A stretch of DNA of 64,000 nucleotides from Fragum whitleyi (lineage: Eukaryota > Mollusca > Bivalvia > Cardiida > Cardiidae), in contig OX411547.1 of NCBI GenBank assembly GCA_948146395.1, positions 54,613,566 through 54,677,565 on the forward strand. Direction: 5' to 3'. Position numbers and translations under genes: made by a program. Positions within the stretch are counted from its first letter, which is position 1; each line of letters starts with the position of its first letter. Under the pieces are notes generated by a model that worked only from the letters and a program-made list of their open reading frames with translations, had not been told where the DNA came from and did no database searches. Shown piece by piece: positions 42,835 to 54,852 of this stretch.

Positions 42835-42902
42835 TGCTAAAATCTCGTAACTACAGCTTGCTTTAAGCTGTAGATACGAGATTTTGAAAGGAAACCGACG
42901 AA
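42835..42902. repeat. Family I hairpin
   Basis: GGTTTTCTGCTAAAATCTCG and TAACTACAGCTTGC pair with TTAAGCTGTAGATACGAGAT and TTTGAAAGGAAACC. Confidence 0.75.
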
Positions 42903-43907
42903 ATGAGGCATTCGATTCTCCTGAAAACTCCAATGCTTTTGTTGTTGTTGTTGTTTCGTTTTGAAATTCCAATGTAAATTATAGAAAACAAATGCGCTGT
43001 AAACACGATTCAGGCAGACGGGGTTTGTGGAACGATTAGCCGACACCTTTATTTCTTATCAATTCATGTTTGACATATTTGTAAAAATTATTTCCGGAAA
43101 ATATCGAGAATTCGATATGGATGGATCGAATGCCTTATTTTTACGTGCTTTCTTGTGAATTTTAAGGGGAAAATATCGAGATGTCCGATAAAATTCTAGG
43201 AAAGCACTTTCAATCCTGCATTAATGCAGAAAACGGAAAAACGACGACGAAACGCCCATCCTTTTCTTACAGCATTTAATAAAGGTAAAATACAAAAATC
43301 AATTTTATGATAAAAAACATGGGTTCAATCGCAAATTGAAAAATTCGAGAGAGTAGCCCAATTACAAGGACGTTTGGGTCGAATTTGACCTTAGTTGTAG
43401 TTGGCAACAAAGCAACATTCACTAATATATTTGATTGAAATAAACATTGCTTGATTGAAAACATTCAGCTCGTATAAAGAAGCCTGGTCATGACTGGTAC
43501 AGAAACCAAAAGTTTTTTGTTTGAATTAGGTTGATCTATGTAAGAAAAGGATGCAAATGGTTTGTAAATAGAATATATAATCGCCTTTCTTTCCTTCCTT
43601 CTGTCTTTTATATTTTGTAATTTTATCATATATATGTGTTATTATTGAAAACAATTGACAAAAGAATATTCTCAAATTCAGTCACTTTCCAATTTCGATA
43701 TTTGATTGACCTGCATTGGAACCAACGTCTTTTTAAAATATTTTTCGCGGAAATTCTAGATAACCACCTTTGTCATGAGGAGTTACTTATTCGTAACAAG
43801 TGCTTGTTCTTTATTTAACTAATATATATTTGCGAACTATCATACGGAAAGAGAACCATTGTGAAAATTCTTAGAATAAATATTTGAAAAAGAGGTTAGT
43901 TCTAGTA
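42903..43907. other. Non-coding, no gene seen
   Basis: Downstream of the ZP gene. A short (TTG)n run lies near 42940-42955. AATAAA hexamers near 43277 and 43439 are the first after the ZP stop but are too far to assign. Confidence 0.45.
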
Positions 43908-44098
43908 CCGGTCACCCAGAAGTGTCATTTCTACAAGACTGACTTAGGAAGGCAGATTGATCAATTTAAATTCAGAAAATCGGCTAGGTGCGGAAAGCAT
44001 CCGCCCTTTTTTTTAGCCTGCGCATTCCGCGCAAGTTGACTCGGATCGACACTTTACGCGCTGGCTAGATGGCCCCTTTTCGCGCGTAGGGTCTCAAT
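43908..44098. mobile_element. Family P copy, degraded left end
   Basis: ACCGGTCACCCAGAAGTG to GGCCCCTTTTCGCGCG; inner TCGGATCGACACTTTACGCG. Confidence 0.6.
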
Positions 44099-44316
44099 TC
44101 ATTTGTTCATAAACACAAAGTGATTAACAAGTAGGAGTGCTCGACAAGTGAAGTGTTAAACAAACTAACATCATTTTTCAAATATTGTTACAGAAACGCA
44201 ACTTTTAATTGTGAGCGCAATGAGTTATTCAATCGAAGCACTGCTAATTGTTAATATACTTGCATTTTGCTTACATGTACTTCGTGTTGTTTGGGACTTG
44301 TGAGTTGTATTCCTTC

Positions 44317-44460
44317 TCCGTTTGAACAATAGCCCTTTGGATGAAATGAAGATAAAACATAAATGTGACCTGTCACACGGAAAAAATTCCTTCACCGTTT
44401 AACAAAAGCCCTTTGGATGAAATATATATAAATCATAAATGTGACCTGTCACACGGAAAG
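44317..44460 (+). repeat. Tandem duplication, 77-bp unit
   Basis: AATGTGACCTGTCACACGGA and CCCTTTGGATGAAAT each occur twice, 77 bp apart (the first at 44362 and 44439). Confidence 0.75.
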
Positions 44461-44826
44461 AAACTATCTGGGAATTCCGTTAAATAGATATTAGGAAAAA
44501 GGATTGACTCAATTATAGGCTAACGAGAAGGCGGATTTCAAAATGAATACACAGAAAGGTAGAAATATCATTCTAGATTCAGTAAATTCGTTATCTGTTA
44601 AAAGTTTAGAACCAGCCCTGCGTTCAGGATGAAACGTAAGCGAAGCGCTTTCGAAATGATACCTCGCTTTGCACGTATGTGCACGTGCAAAGCGGGGTAT
44701 CATCTCAAAGCGCTCGCGAAACGCATTTACATCCTGAACACAGGGCTGGTCAGTCTGCGCAGATCGCGCAGTCTGATAGGGTCGACACTTTGCGCACTTC
44801 CCAAATTGTCCCTTTTCGCGTGACAA
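44439..44826. mobile_element. Family P element hosting a family D foldback
   Basis: AATGTGACCTGTCACACGG left end, TGTCCCTTTTCGCGTGACA right end. A family D palindrome is nested at 44611-44750. Confidence 0.68.
44611..44750. repeat. Family D foldback element, best copy
   Basis: ACCAGCCCTGCGTTCAGGAT pairs with ATCCTGAACACAGGGCTGGT; the inner arms are GCGAAGCGCTTTCG, ATGATACCTCGCTTTGCACG and the inverse. The centre is GTATGTGCAC. Confidence 0.82.
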
Positions 44827-45186
44827 ATAACAAATGATGTTAAGTCTACCAAAATTGATAAATTGTATGATATCTCCAGTTCGAAAAATTATTTGAACTT
44901 TGACCATTGTTTTTACACCTGCACGCATATAATCTAAGTGCTTGAAAGAAAGATTTTTTAATGCATCGTTTATTTTTGTAAAGACAAGTTACGAGGGGTT
45001 TCATTTAGCATCACTGGTAGCCTTAGCAAACATATTCGTTACCTCTGTTCGAATTAAACGTATTTGTGGCGAAAAAAAAGTTAATTTGAACGTCACATTC
45101 CTCAATATTCGGATGAAGGTAACGGAGTATTTGAGCCGTCATGTTACACCATAAATAAAAAAAAAAGAGAAGAAAACATCTTGCAC

Positions 45187-45338
45187 CTTAAGGTAGTAGA
45201 CCCGTAATATTTCCGCAATATTTCGGAATGAATGATCTTTTAAAAATGTTGACCGATGTTTCCTAATAAAATTCATTAGGAAACCTCTGTTTACACTGCT
45301 GAAACGTTGTGGACCTATTACCGGTCCACTACCTTAAG
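45187..45338. mobile_element. Family H foldback element, best copy
   Basis: CCTTAAGGTAGTAGACCCGT and CCGGTCCACTACCTTAAG are inverted ends; central TTTCCTAATAAAATTC/ATTAGGAAACCTC. Confidence 0.75.
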
Positions 45339-45652
45339 AAAGGCGATAACTAACACACAGTGGTGTTAGACGAATCTATAGACATGTTATATATCACATC
45401 TCGCGTTAGCAAAACTTAACTACTGTTTTCAGTTTATACCTAAAAAACAACCAAATTTAAGTTACAAAGTAACATCGTGAATGAATCAAACATTCTTTTA
45501 GGACCTTATTAAGATGTTTTGAAATGAAAATCGTCCAAGCAATTTAAAATAAATAAACGAAGATTAAGATTTCGTATAATAATATGAAGGTTACCTTTTC
45601 ATTGTTTGAGAGCATTGTGCCAAATAAGCTCAGGTACACTGAAAACAGTATT

Positions 45653-45732
45653 TCGTCGTTCTTCTACCCAAACCCTGTAACTACAGCTTTAAACAAGCTG
45701 TAGTTACGAGGTTTTAGCAGAACACCGACGAT
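45653..45732. repeat. Family I hairpin
   Basis: TCGTCGTTCTTCTACCCAAA then CTGTAACTACAGCTTTAAAC, pairing with GCTGTAGTTACGAGGTTTTA and GCAGAACACCGACGA. Confidence 0.78.
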
Positions 45733-45956
45733 TTGTAGTTTTGCTTCAAGAGTTGGTGTGGGGAATGTTTGTTGTTATTTTGATTGGTACGCTTCCTAAG
45801 ATTAATGGAATATTATGATGTAAACACTTTTTCTATCATTCTTTCTTTGTCTATTAAACTCTAAGCATCTCAAACTTTTGTAGAGTTTTACTGTTTTCTC
45901 CATGAAATAAGTATTGCACAGAGAATTTCCTTACATAATAGTTTAGTAAAATATAC

Positions 45957-46373
45957 TTATAATATGACCTACGTCGCGGTAGTGAAATAAACCCGTTGAA
46001 TATTTTTGATATTACACGAGTGTTATTACACTAGTGGAATAACTATGCAAATGAGCTCAGAGCGAATAGCAACGCTATTTTGTAACCGCGAAAATGACGT
46101 CATAATGCATACATTGTGACGTCAGTTTTAAACGGCGTTATAAAAATCGTGGAAAATTGAAACTTTGAATTTCAAGATTTTTGACGATTTTTCGCAAAAA
46201 ATTCAGATCATATTATAAATAGAATATAAAATTTGTGCTCATAAAATACCTTATTTATTAAACTCGTAATCTATAAACAGATAAAAACTCGGCACAGCCT
46301 CGTTTTTATCTGTTTATAGATGACTCGTTTAATAAATTCGGTATTTCATGACCACTCATTCAATATCCTCTAT
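45957..46373 (+). repeat. Family E repeat, complete copy
   Basis: AATATGACCTACGTCGCGG at the start. Two exact TGACGTCA palindromes lie at 46095-46102 and 46117-46124. A perfect 17-bp-arm hairpin lies at 46271-46287/46303-46319 (CTATAAACAGATAAAAA), and the closing text is ATTTCATGACCACTCATTC. Confidence 0.85.
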
Positions 46374-46910
46374 TTATCTTTGTTCTATCATATACTAGTA
46401 GAGCATACTCGTTTGTTTCAGTGTAAGATTGATTTTCGTAATATAGCCAGCGTCGCGGGAGGGGTGAATACGAGGGATGTTAAAAAATATCCGGATTTTG
46501 CATCGCAAAATTTTATTTTCTAAGCAATTGTACTTTATTTGGTATCTTTCGCTGATACCTAAAAGATATAGAACAGATACCTAATAGATATAGATTAAAA
46601 ACTGGTCACGATGAAAGGAAAGGGATCATTCTTCCAAAACCTTCCTTTTCAAGCGTGCGGAGGCTTCGAAGCTCCGTAATATAGTAGAAAAGATAGGGAA
46701 AGAATGGCAGAATGAAGCTTATCTCGGCACCTGTATAAACGTCAATTACCGAGTCTATGGCTAGTCACAAAGGGGTTCCATTTTGAGAAATTTCATTTCG
46801 TAACATTCGATTCTCATACTGTACTAACCATAAACAACACACCTTAACCCTTTGCTGTTTAATCCCTGTTTTTTACGTGTCTGTGATTTTATGATTGAGA
46901 AAACATTGTA

Positions 46911-46951
46911 AAAAAGAAGAAATTGCTTCTAACAAGCAATTTCTTCTTTTT
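46911..46951. repeat. Perfect hairpin, 18-bp arms
   Basis: AAAAAGAAGAAATTGCTT, loop CTAAC, then the exact inverse. Not followed by a T tract typical of an RNA polymerase III terminator beyond the arm itself. Confidence 0.8.
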
Positions 46952-47602
46952 CCACACTATTTCCTACCCTACTGAATGGTTATTTTCCAAATTAAATCCA
47001 CTTTAAATTTTCGTCTGCAAAACCTTTGAATTTGGACAGGTCCAAAATTTTGTAAAACAGGAAAGGGTTAATGACATGAAATTTAAGGTCGACCATAAAT
47101 GAAGAGCTGTGACAAGCTTCATTGCACAACAATAATTATTTGAATTTCCGACACCGTAACCAACGTAATGTACTGTGCGACGCCACCTTATATAGTGTGA
47201 AATTATTGACATGACTTGACCTTTATGCAATGAATAAATTAACAGATGAATACATTTATCGTCGAGGGTAGCCGCAAGCTTTCGATAAACTTCGTAAATC
47301 CGTGTAGTGTGTGGGTTTTAGAAATGTTTGTATAATGTAATAGTAACAACACACACTGTCGAGAGGTCTAGTCTGATGACTACAGGTGCAGGGATCATGA
47401 GTTCGAATCTGCTTTCATCCCACTGTTTTTTGTTGTTGTTTTTTTATTTTTATTTTTCTGTAAGCCTCCATTTGACTTGTTATCTTGTGTTTGAATGACA
47501 ATAATTTTTTTGCACAGCCCGTTTCATTTATCGCATTCTATCTCCTGAACTCAAATGATGGTAAACACAAGACGCTGACAAAGGGCATAAAGAGCAAATT
47601 TG

Positions 47603-47764
47603 GTTGAAAATCGAAGACCTATGTAGGATAAGTAACTTGAGTCTAGGAGGGTTGTCGTGGTAGAATTCGTAAGAGAAATACCAGGTATCCATAGTTAAGC
47701 GTTTCATCCCCCGCAATATGATCGAAAAAATATAAAAAGAGGCGTTAAACCCATTCAAACAAAT
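47603..47764 (+). mobile_element. SINE copy, degraded
   Basis: GTTGAAAATCGAAGACCTAT, GAGAAATACCAGGTATCCAT and GAGGCGTTAAACCCATTC keep the SINE order; the head is not recognisable. Confidence 0.6.
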
Positions 47765-48300
47765 AAAAAAAGAAACTAACGGGAAAAACAAATAGTTTAC
47801 AACATACCGCAAATCTCTCTGATAATCGAGTGATATTCAACATTATTCAAAAGAAAAAAAAATCTATAAATCGGATTGAAACCTAGAGGAAAAATAAATA
47901 TGCTGTCATAGTGACTCGAACCACTGTCTTTCGTCTTCTGGATCTTTGATCTTTCCATGTGCAATCACAAGGATCTACTCATCACAGTGTCATTTAATAG
48001 GTATATATTATGAAAGTTGGTTCGCGAAGTTAAACGAGACCTAACGGAGATACCATGTGACAATCAGTCTAGCATGTAATGTATGCTAATAGAGGTTACG
48101 GTCAGTCATGTCAATGATTTTACACTATACCATTGTGTTTTTGTTTGTGTGTGAAATCAATGTAATTCTTCCCACTGCTTCCGTTTTTTGCATGTTTGAG
48201 CATATAAAACGTCCCGTTAATACTCGTATGCATTTACTTTGTTTCGCATAACGCTTTGTCACTAATGATTAATTGACCTAATCCGGATAAAATTTGAACA

Positions 48301-48916
48301 ACCCTCGTAATCCGTTGAATATTTTTTTACATTGCACGGATGTTATTATACTAGTAAAATAACTATGCATAGGCGCTAAGAACGGATATCAACGTTATAT
48401 TTTTGATTTGAAAATGAAGTCATAATGGATTTGCTGACGTCATATCGCAAACGGCATATTATGTATCGCGAATTAACTTGAATTGATAGATACCGTCAAT
48501 CTTGACTTAAACGACCACTCGCGTGACATTATAAAAATGGTCGCTTAATAAAATGGTCGTTGAAAACAAAACTTAGAAACACATGTTTTCTCTAGGAACT
48601 TGACGCTTCCCCCCCCCCCCCCCCCACACACACACCCATTTTCCAAAAAAGAAATATTTCAACAATTTTTGTACCTGAGAGAAAGTAATTTTACTCATAT
48701 AATCATTAATATCGTATTGTAATTTCCTAGTACTATCACAAATATGCGGGCCATATTATAAAAAGAATAACAAATTTGTGGTCATTAACTACCGGATTTT
48801 TTTAACTCGTCATCTAAAACATAAAAAAAATCGACAAATACTCGATTTTATCTGTTTATAGATGACTCGTTTAATAGGTTCGGTATTCAATGACCACTGA
48901 TGCAATACCCTCTATA
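48301..48916 (+). repeat. Family E repeat, diverged and interrupted
   Basis: CCGTTGAATATTTTTTTACA to GCTGACGTCATATCGCAAAC, then foreign sequence from about 48488 (family F-like AAATGGTCGCTTAATAAAA, poly-C 48609-48625) to about 48740, then the hairpin part ending TTCAATGACCACTGATGC. Confidence 0.65.
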
Positions 48917-48918
48917 TA

Positions 48919-49282
48919 TTTCATTGAGTGAACAGAAAAAAGCTATACTTTCATTCGTTGTAACTCGTGAAAATACAGCCTTTGTTGTTCACTTAAATAT
49001 AAATCGATCTTACTTGATCGATCGAAATACAAATGAAAACTTTATTTCTTTGATGCAAAAATTAGACAAAATGTGATTTTTTTCGGTCAGAAGTTCTTAA
49101 AGTGCGTCATTTTGCACGCGATTGCTATGAAACGTTCATGGTGACGTCACTTATTTGGCTCCGCTTAGATGACGTCAGATAGGATGAAATGAACAACAGC
49201 GGGGTCAAAGTTTTTGGAAAATTCTCTGGTTATGCGGTGATTCATTAAAAACCGTTTTTCTCAATTAACCACTGAAAAGAAG
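48919..49282 (+). repeat. Family C repeat
   Basis: TTTCATTGAGTGAAC hairpin, GCGTCATTTTGCACGCG, CRE-type sites near 49142 and 49170, CAAAGTTTTTGGAAAATTC and CCACTGAAAAG. Confidence 0.77.
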
Positions 49283-49652
49283 GTGAGGGCTTGAATTTAC
49301 GTTGCGCTGTCGAACAACCAATCCTCATGTCTCCACCAACGAGAGAGGGACAGTGGCTTTAACCAACCGCTACCAATTCTAAAGCTTTTGTAGTTAAACA
49401 TTTTCTAACATATCGATCTTACGAAACTTTCAAAATTTTCAACAAATGACTATTTACCTTTTTGCTTGTATAAATATACAAAGGGAATCTCCCACACTCA
49501 GCTAGAACAGCTACATCCGCAGTAAAATTATGAACACGCATAAACCTTTTGCAAGCATTTTTCTTGACTCGCTCAACACTCAATACAACACAACATATTT
49601 ATCAAGGCCATCTTATAACCACCATAAAGGTATTTGCAGTAAGTAATCCATT

Positions 49653-50068
49653 TTATAATATGACCTACGCCGCGAGAGTGAATTAACCCCGTTAAATATT
49701 TTTGATATTACACGGGTGTTATTACACTAGTGGAATAACTATGCAAATAAGCTCAGAGCGAATAGCAACGCTACTTTGTAACCGCAAAAATGACGTCATA
49801 ATGTATATATTGTGACGTCAGTTTTAAACGGCGTTATAAGTTTCGCAGAAAATTGAAATGTTGAATTTCAAGAACTTTGACGATTGGTGCAAAACTTCGG
49901 GTCATATTATAAATAGCATATAAAGTTTGTGCTCATAAAATACAGAATTTATTAAACTCGTCATCTATAAACAGATAAAAACTCGGCGCAGCCTCGTTTT
50001 TATCTGTTTATAGATGACTCGTGAAATAAGTTCGGTATTCCATGACCACTAATTCAATATCCTCTATC
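49653..50068 (+). repeat. Family E repeat, complete copy
   Basis: TTATAATATGACCTACGC at the start. TGACGTCA pair near 49790 and 49812, hairpin CTATAAACAGATAAAAACTC, end AATTCAATATCCTC. Confidence 0.85.
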
Positions 50069-50099
50069 TATACAAACTTTTAGGAATAATTTAAGTAAT

Positions 50100-50690
50100 G
50101 GGTTATTAATACCAAGATTCAATGAAATTAATCAAGTTGACTAGAAGGAGAAGATTTTTTTTTAAGATTTTAAAGTGAAAATAAGCCCCACCCTCATTTA
50201 TGGGCCCATCAAAAAGTCGTGACCATATTAAGTGAAAGTGTACCTAAGGTATATTCGTGCCAAGTTTAATTGAAACTTGCCAAAATGAGTTGGAAGGAGA
50301 AGATATTTAAAGATTTCAAAGTGAAAATGAGCCCCGTCCTGTAACGCCCACATTTTATGGTCAATTAAATTTCTTCATCAATTTATGTAAAGGGTCATCA
50401 AAGAAACATCCATGCCAAGTTTCATTCAAATCGACCCAATGGTTTAAGTGGAGAAGATTTTTAAAGATTTCAAAGTGACATTAAGCCCCGCCCTGCCATG
50501 CCCTTTCTAGGGGGCCAATCATTTTTTTAAAACAATTTAGGTAAAGGTTCAACCAATAAACATCCATGCCAAGTTTCAGTGAAATCGGCCCAATGGTTTT
50601 GGAGGTTTTAAGATATTTTAAAGTTTTAAAAGTGAAAAAAGCCCAGCCCCGCCGCGCCCGTTTGGGAGGGGGGGGGGGGGGAATCAAAAT
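50100..50690 (+). repeat. Tandem repeat, about 157-bp unit
   Basis: Three to four units, each with GCCAAGTTT(C/A)A(T/G)T.AAA, a GGAGAAGAT.TTTAAAGAT block and AGCCC(C/A)(G/A)CCCTG. The GCCAAGTTT blocks near 50258, 50417 and 50569 are 152-159 bp apart. Open frames are chance reads. Confidence 0.78.
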
Positions 50691-50789
50691 TTCTTTTAGG
50701 CACAGGTAGCCACCACGGGTGGGGATAGTGTAATATAACCAAAATTAACGACGAAGAATTATTATAGTAGTCTTCTTTATCGCAATATA

Positions 50790-51224
50790 CAGTTAACAAC
50801 ATCTTGAAATTGATAAGGTGAATAATTTTGGAATGATTAAGGAATGAAATTGAATGAGTGTGTGGAGTGAGTTTTTGAGTGAAATCAGAGGAAGGTAATC
50901 CTATATCGCAAATTTTGTTCAGGATGAACACAATTAGCGATATTAATTACCTCCCTTTAATAAAAAAATGCATACACGTTCTATACATAGCTTCCTATTT
51001 CTTCAAGATTCTATGGGACGCTAACAATTCGAAAAATGTCGGAGAATTCGAGATTTTTCTCTGTCCAAATTTATTTTGAATGACGATGTTGGTTTTATAT
51101 TCTACAGTGGGTTTGAGCGTTTTTGAATAGTTTGAGTGAGTGTTTGGAATGAATGTAGCGATGAGTGAGTGATTTAGAATGGTTTTGATTGAGGTGAATG
51201 TCAATATCACGATGTAACTAACTG
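50790..51224 (+). mobile_element. MITE-A copy, full length
   Basis: TA on both sides; CAGTTAACAACATCTTG and CACGATGTAACTAACTG. The hairpin is at about 50889-50957. The first copy after the 8.9-kb MITE-free stretch. Confidence 0.93.
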
Positions 51225-52362
51225 TATGATAAAGGCAATGTTCCGAGCCACCTTCTTTTACGCCGAAAATGATGTCGTCCGAGTTCGCAAAACTGGTTTC
51301 TAAACCTATAAATCCACGTTAAATACGATGCTCTACTTAAATAACTGATTGCATTCTTTAAAAATAACTTTTTTGTCACTCACGACCTAATTCTTTTCAG
51401 AATGCCAACAATTAAATTGGTATTTACTTTTCAATTTGCAACCTGGAAGAAAACATTTCTGCAACTACCATTGTTGTTTTTTAAGTTGGAATGCGGAGCA
51501 ATTCCAACTTAGATTTAACAAAACCGCAAAATGAACACAAGATAATTTCATTTCGGGTTTCTTGAGAACACATATCACGTGAACAGGATGTGAATACACT
51601 TCGGCTTATTTTGTATATCTCAACTTGACAAAGACATACAGTTTATTTCATCAAAAAGTAATAATGCTGTACAATTACACAACTATCACTTCGTGTTTAT
51701 TATTAACACGCTAATTTATGTTTTAAACGACATTTATTGAAAGTTTCGTACGAATATATTAGTATCACATGTTTGCATTACTATATTTGGAAATCACGTG
51801 ATAAGTCAAGTCCAATTAGGTCAGCAAATGACAATTAGCACTAGCCAATCACGTGATCTGCTTATTTGGTAATGTCGCGATCTGTTTACTCAGTATTGTG
51901 GCAATAGCACAGACAAATCACGTGATCTGCTTATTAAGTAAGGTCGCGACCTGTTTTTCGTAGAATTATGTTATAGCTTCTTTTAAAGGTATAGTTTCTC
52001 TTTCTGAACGACCTTATTACACATTTAACTTTTGACAAGGTGTTATATTGTAAATTTCTGTCTAAGCTACGAAATAAATACCTTTTTTAAAGTGATGATA
52101 CACTTTTAAAGTTAATATATATTTTTGCAACATATTGTCGTTTGTTTTCCGTCATATTGCAGTTATCTACAGGAATGTTTTATTGTAAAAACCCAATACT
52201 CATCCAATAAAACTCTTGCCACCACATCTTTAATTGAATTATGAATATCTTTGCCTAATCTAATTCCAACACCAAGACAATTTGCTATTTGAAACAAACC
52301 ATCTAGTTCAACTTGCTTTCTTCACATTCTTACACATCAACATGTTTAAGAGCACCATCATA
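51225..52362. other. Non-coding, local repeats only
   Basis: AATCACGTGATCTGCTTATT recurs twice (about 51848 and 51917), and a GTTGGAATGCGGAGCAATTC inverted pair sits near 51485. No gene. Confidence 0.5.
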
Positions 52363-52791
52363 CAGTTAGTTACATCGTGAAATTGACATTCATCTCAATA
52401 GAAAACATTCTTAATCGCTCACTCAGCGCCCCATTCATTCATTCCAAACACTCAGTTAAACCATTCAAAAAACACTCAAAGTTTTTAGAAACATAAGATC
52501 AACATGTACATTCAAAATGAATTAAGCAAGAACCAAATTGCGATTTCACTGACATAAATGAAATTTAAAGCGTCTGATTGGTTCTTGGCGAAATAGAAAG
52601 CTATTGATTGAACTTTTATGCATATTTTATATAGGTTTTATATATCGCTAATTTTGTTCATCCTGAACAAAATAAGCGACATTGGATTCCCTCCCTTAAA
52701 TTTCACTCAAAACTCTCCGCTCACTCATTCAACATCATGCTAAAATCATTCCAAAATCGTTCACCTTTCAATTTCACGATGTTATTAACTG
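52363..52791 (-). mobile_element. MITE-A copy, full length
   Basis: TA on both sides; CAGTTAGTTACATCGTG in and CACGATGTTATTAACTG out. The hairpin has lost its GGGAGGTAA arm. Confidence 0.92.
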
Positions 52792-52829
52792 TACCCCCAA
52801 CTCAGAAGAAGAGGAGCATAGTTATATTG

Positions 52830-53330
52830 ATTTCATCATGTCTGTCTATCAGTCCATTGACCTTTTGCTTTCCGCTAGATAAACGGAGAAGCAATTGACC
52901 TACAATAACGAAACTTTACACAAATATTGCCCATGACCCAAAGAAATGCGCTATTGTTTCGGGGTCATAGAAGTCACGGGCATCAGTAAATTTTAACAGT
53001 TAACAGTTTCCACTCTAACTGAACAACCAATTGACCCAAATCATAGAACTTGACACAAATGTTGTCAATGACCCGAGAAAGTGCCCAATATAGGTCGAAA
53101 TCACAATTGAACTTCGTCCAAAAATTGTCTTGAGATTCCAACTCATGAAGTAAAAGACTTCCCTGCGAAAATAGCTTTTCATCATGGAAAAAACATTTGC
53201 GACACTTCTAATCAAAAATGTAATTGATAACTCAAATGGAGCAGAAGTTTATTGAAAAATAATATAAAAACTGTTTTGAGTGTATAAGGTCGCCTGTGTG
53301 TCCATTAGTCGGCTGTATGGTCCGTATCAT
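52830..53330. repeat. Mollusc-type tandem repeat
   Basis: ACTTTACACAAATATTGCCC / ACTTGACACAAATGTTGTCA and ATGACCCAAAGAAATGC / ATGACCCGAGAAAGTGC are successive diverged units about 140-150 bp apart. Confidence 0.6.
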
Positions 53331-53339
53331 TTTCTTCCT

Positions 53340-53920
53340 TTTTAGCTCACCTTACCACAACGTGTTCAAGGGGAGCTTTAGGATCACCCTGACTTCGTCG
53401 TCCGTCGTGAGTCGTCACGCTCCTTAAAACTTCTTCTTCTCCTAAACCGCTGGGCAAATTTTAATGAAATTTTGCCAGAATGTTCCCTTGGTGACCCTTT
53501 TCAAATTGTCGCTACATTCTAATTGGCCAATAAATATTGGTATGGCAGGGCGGGGTTTATTTTGAGCCCAATATCTTTGAACGAAATCTCCTGAACCACT
53601 GGGCAGATTTCAAGGAAACTTTGCAAGAATGTTCCTTTGATGATCTTCTCCAAATATTGCTGGCAAAATTTTCATTAGCCCATAAATATGGGCGTGGCAG
53701 GGTAGGGCTAATTTTGAGTCTCCTCTGTAATGAATGGGTTGGCAGGGTCTATTATGACTGCTTATAATTCGAATAATGTCTCCTGTTCAACAATTAGGCA
53801 AGTTTAAATGAATCTTTGCCAGAAAGTTTCTTGGATAAGATCCACTGGACCAATCGAATTCAGGTGAGCGGTTTAGGGCCATTCTGTCCCTCTTGGTATA
53901 TTTTTCTTTCATCAAATTCA
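53340..53920. repeat. Mollusc-type tandem repeat, inverse orientation
   Basis: Opens TTTAGCTCACCTTACCACAA and CGTCGTCCGTCGTGAG, then units CTG(A/G)GCA(A/G)ATTT and TTTGCCAGAATGTTCC / TTTGCAAGAATGTTCC spaced about 160 bp, each with GGCAGGG.(A/C)GGG.T. The 53537-53767 frame is not a gene. Confidence 0.72.
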
Positions 53921-54299
53921 GGCCTGTATAGCGATTCAGTGGTTTAAGCGTCTCTCGTTGTTGAAATACATTGATTTATATACGCCCGTTGTGGGCGGAA
54001 GGCGTCAGCTTCGCTAGTAGCTTGAGGTCACCGCCTCTCGAACGCATTCCAACTTATCAGTACTTTCAGCACTTTGATATTATTTGTGGAGTCAGCCGTT
54101 GCATATCGGCTCAGCCCTCTACTTTTTGTAGAGCGTATTGGGGTTTTTAATGAGATTATTTAAATAGTCCACTGTGCGTCGACTTGTTATTATCACTGAT
54201 ATGTGGGGCGCGTGCTCATTGCTACTTTCGAGTGTCTTGTGCCTTGTTATTGGTTATACCTTATATCTATATTAGTTAATAAATTAATTGTATAGCCGA

Positions 54300-54775
54300 A
54301 AAAGAAGTGAAAATAATAATAGGTGCAGTGCCCATTTTTGGAGGTCAGTCAAAATGTCTTCGGAGCATCAATGCCAAGTTTCATTCAAATCGGCCCAACG
54401 GTTTTGGAGTTTTGGATTTTGAAAGGCTTTAAGGTATATAAAGTAAAAATAAACCCAACCCTGACACGCCCATATTTTTGGGCCAATCTAAATTTCTTTA
54501 ACAATTTAAGTTCAGGGTCACACAAGGATCATCCTCGCAGAGTTTCATTGAAATCGACACAATGGTTTTGGGTGAGAAAGATTTTAAATTTTGTAGGTGA
54601 AAATAATTTCCTCCCTGCCACGCTCGTATTTGGGGGTTAACCATAATTTCTTCAACTATTTGAGAAGGGGGTCACACAAGGCACAATCTACCAAGTTTGG
54701 TTAATACCCGCCCTGTGGTTTAGGAGAAGAAGATGTTTAAAGAAAAAAATACGCACATACGGACGTAGGAAGGAC
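54300..54775 (+). repeat. Tandem repeat related to 50100-50690
   Basis: ATGCCAAGTTTCATTCAAAT, GGCCCAACGGTTTTGGAG and GGGCCAATCTAAATTTCTT recur with about 155-160 bp spacing. Confidence 0.72.
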
Positions 54776-54852
54776 ACACCGTCATGACAATAGCTCGCCT
54801 ATAGTCATTGCAGCTGTAAATAATACATCCAAATGAGGCTAAGTCAGTTATA

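Larger units (their letters stand above)
46374..48300. other. Non-coding, mostly unrecognised
   Basis: Holds a short family C fragment (about 46410-46437), the perfect hairpin at 46911-46951 and a decayed SINE at 47603-47764. B-box-like sequences occur near 47400 (+) and 47920 (-). No gene supported. Confidence 0.5.

Noticed and set aside
44509..44928. 139-codon minus-strand frame
   Set aside because: It crosses a family P element and its nested family D palindrome; the Arg/Lys-rich text is from the palindrome.
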